Below are positions 4,668 to 5,632 of a stretch of 5,632 nt of DNA, one piece after another. The position numbers were made by a program, and so were the translations under genes. Source of the stretch: an uncultured Bacillota bacterium (GTDB lineage: Bacteria; Bacillota; Clostridia; Peptostreptococcales; Anaerovoracaceae). The DNA is taken from positions 1 to 5,632 of the forward strand of contig CAMYWZ010000084.1 of assembly GCA_947302945.1 (NCBI GenBank), written 5' to 3'. The notes beneath the pieces are model-generated. The model was not told where the DNA came from. It saw only the letters and a list, made by a program, of their open reading frames with translations, and searched no databases. Each line of letters starts with the position of its first letter. Position 1 is the stretch's first letter.

Positions 4668-5632
4668 TGCTTATAGCTCTGCTCGTTTCATTCTTTGGTT
4701 CGATGTTCTTCTCCGTTCCCATAGCGATCAGCATCGCCTTCTCGTCCATACTCACACTTGAGGTGTTCAGCTCGATAACGCCGCAGTTCGTGGCAAGTTC
4801 GGTATTCAGCGCTTCGAACAACTTCTCGCTGATAGCACTTCCGTTCTTCATGATCGCGGGCGCTCTGATGCAGCACGGAGGCGTAAGCAAGAGGCTCATC
4901 GGTTTCTGCAAGATGCTGGTAGGCGGCATCCACGGTTCGCTGGGTATGGTCAGCGTCCTTGCATGCATGCTCTTTGCCGCGATATCCGGTTCCGGCCCTG
5001 CAACTGTTGCGTCCATAGGCTGCATCACGCTGCCTATGATGGTCAGCGATGAGAATTACGACGCCGGATACGCCGGCGCCCTGGTAGCCACGGCAGGCGG
5101 CCTGGGAGTAGTCATACCGCCCAGCATCCCGATGATATCCTATGCGGTCCTCGCTTCGGTCGACATAGGAAGCCTGTTCATCGCAGGCATTATCCCCGGA
5201 ATACTGATCGGCGTCATCCTTATGGTAGTAAACTACGTAGTCAGCCGCACCAAGAAGATGGGCATCGTCGTAAAGCGCAAGCTCACCTTCAAGATCTTCT
5301 GGGACACCTTAAAGGATTCCTTCCTCGCTCTGCTGATGCCCATCATCATCCTGGGAGGTATCTACGGAGGCATTTTCACTCCGACTGAAGCATCCTGCGT
5401 AGCTGTAATTTACGGACTCGTCGTCGGCATATTCGTCTACAAGGAGATCAAGTGGACCACGTACAAGAAGATCGTTCTGGACGCCGCTACAATGAGCGGT
5501 TCCGCGCTCTTCATCATGGCAATGTGCGATATGTTCGTATGGGTGCTGAACATCAACCACATACCCAACCTGCTGGCTGAATTCATCACCACCACGTTCA
5601 CCACGCCGTTCGCGTTCGTTGTGGCACTCAGC
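4667..5632 (+). CDS. dctM: TRAP transporter large membrane subunit (DctM family), 3' end cut off
   Basis: This is the large transport subunit, an elevator-type membrane protein that moves the substrate using the Na+ gradient after delivery by DctP. The 322 visible codons are about three quarters of the usual 425-430 residues; the frame is open to the window edge. Conserved blocks are 'ALPFFMIAG' (57-65), 'SGSGPATVASIG' (107-118, the first hairpin/substrate-ion region), 'PPSIPMI' (151-157), and 'LGGIYGGIFTPTEA' (229-242, the second-repeat counterpart). Multiple hydrophobic helices run throughout. The ATG overlaps the dctQ stop by one base and is preceded by a GGAGGGG site (4653-4659) inside the dctQ end. 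Compared with remembered family patterns, no internal gap is apparent, in contrast with dctP. The substrate cannot be inferred. Confidence 0.96.
   Translation, partial: MLIALLVSFFGSMFFSVPIAISIAFSSILTLEVFSSITPQFVASSVFSASNNFSLIALPFFMIAGALMQHGGVSKRLIGFCKMLVGGIHGSLGMVSVLACMLFAAISGSGPATVASIGCITLPMMVSDENYDAGYAGALVATAGGLGVVIPPSIPMISYAVLASVDIGSLFIAGIIPGILIGVILMVVNYVVSRTKKMGIVVKRKLTFKIFWDTLKDSFLALLMPIIILGGIYGGIFTPTEASCVAVIYGLVVGIFVYKEIKWTTYKKIVLDAATMSGSALFIMAMCDMFVWVLNINHIPNLLAEFITTTFTTPFAFVVALS

Overview
This window looks like a piece of a Bacillota (Clostridia-type) chromosome of medium GC content. The evidence is a set of strong AGGAGG-type ribosome sites, compact sigma70-like promoters, intrinsic hairpin/T-tract terminators, a lipoprotein signal of the 'MKK...LAAC' type common in Clostridia, and a clostridial-style threonyl-tRNA synthetase without the N-terminal TGS domain. 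This assignment is an inference; no 16S or other marker is present. There is no rRNA, tRNA, CRISPR array, insertion sequence or phage gene.

Layout. Bases 1-986 (minus strand) hold the first 328 codons of a sodium:solute symporter (SSS family) that runs off the left edge. Bases 987-1191 are a divergent promoter region with back-to-back sigma70-like promoters and several short inverted repeats. Bases 1192-2934 (plus) encode threonyl-tRNA synthetase (thrS), followed by a terminator-like hairpin. From 3018 a promoter drives a three-gene TRAP transporter operon on the plus strand: the lipoprotein substrate-binding subunit dctP (3117-4085), an internal intrinsic terminator (4100-4135), the small membrane subunit dctQ (4149-4667) and the large membrane subunit dctM (4667 to the right edge, truncated). 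No stretch of more than about 205 bases lacks a gene.

How the genes work together. DctP should be tethered outside the membrane, bind a small organic acid or related solute and hand it to the DctQ-DctM pair, which imports it using the sodium gradient. The divergent SSS protein is also expected to be sodium-driven, so the window suggests an anaerobe scavenging organic solutes with ion-gradient transporters. The substrates cannot be read from the sequence. thrS is a housekeeping translation gene and appears functionally unrelated to its neighbours.

The most notable observations are two in-frame gaps within conserved cores. ThrRS lacks five residues just before class II motif 2, where the family normally has an Arg-Met-(Ala/Gly)-Glu-(Phe/Leu) segment. 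DctP lacks about 28 residues of lobe 1, including the usual G-Q-L-G / E-R / G-x-I-D segment. Both reading frames remain open. They could be real deletions, lineage features or assembly artefacts; the sequence alone cannot decide. I see no convincing new multi-gene system here.
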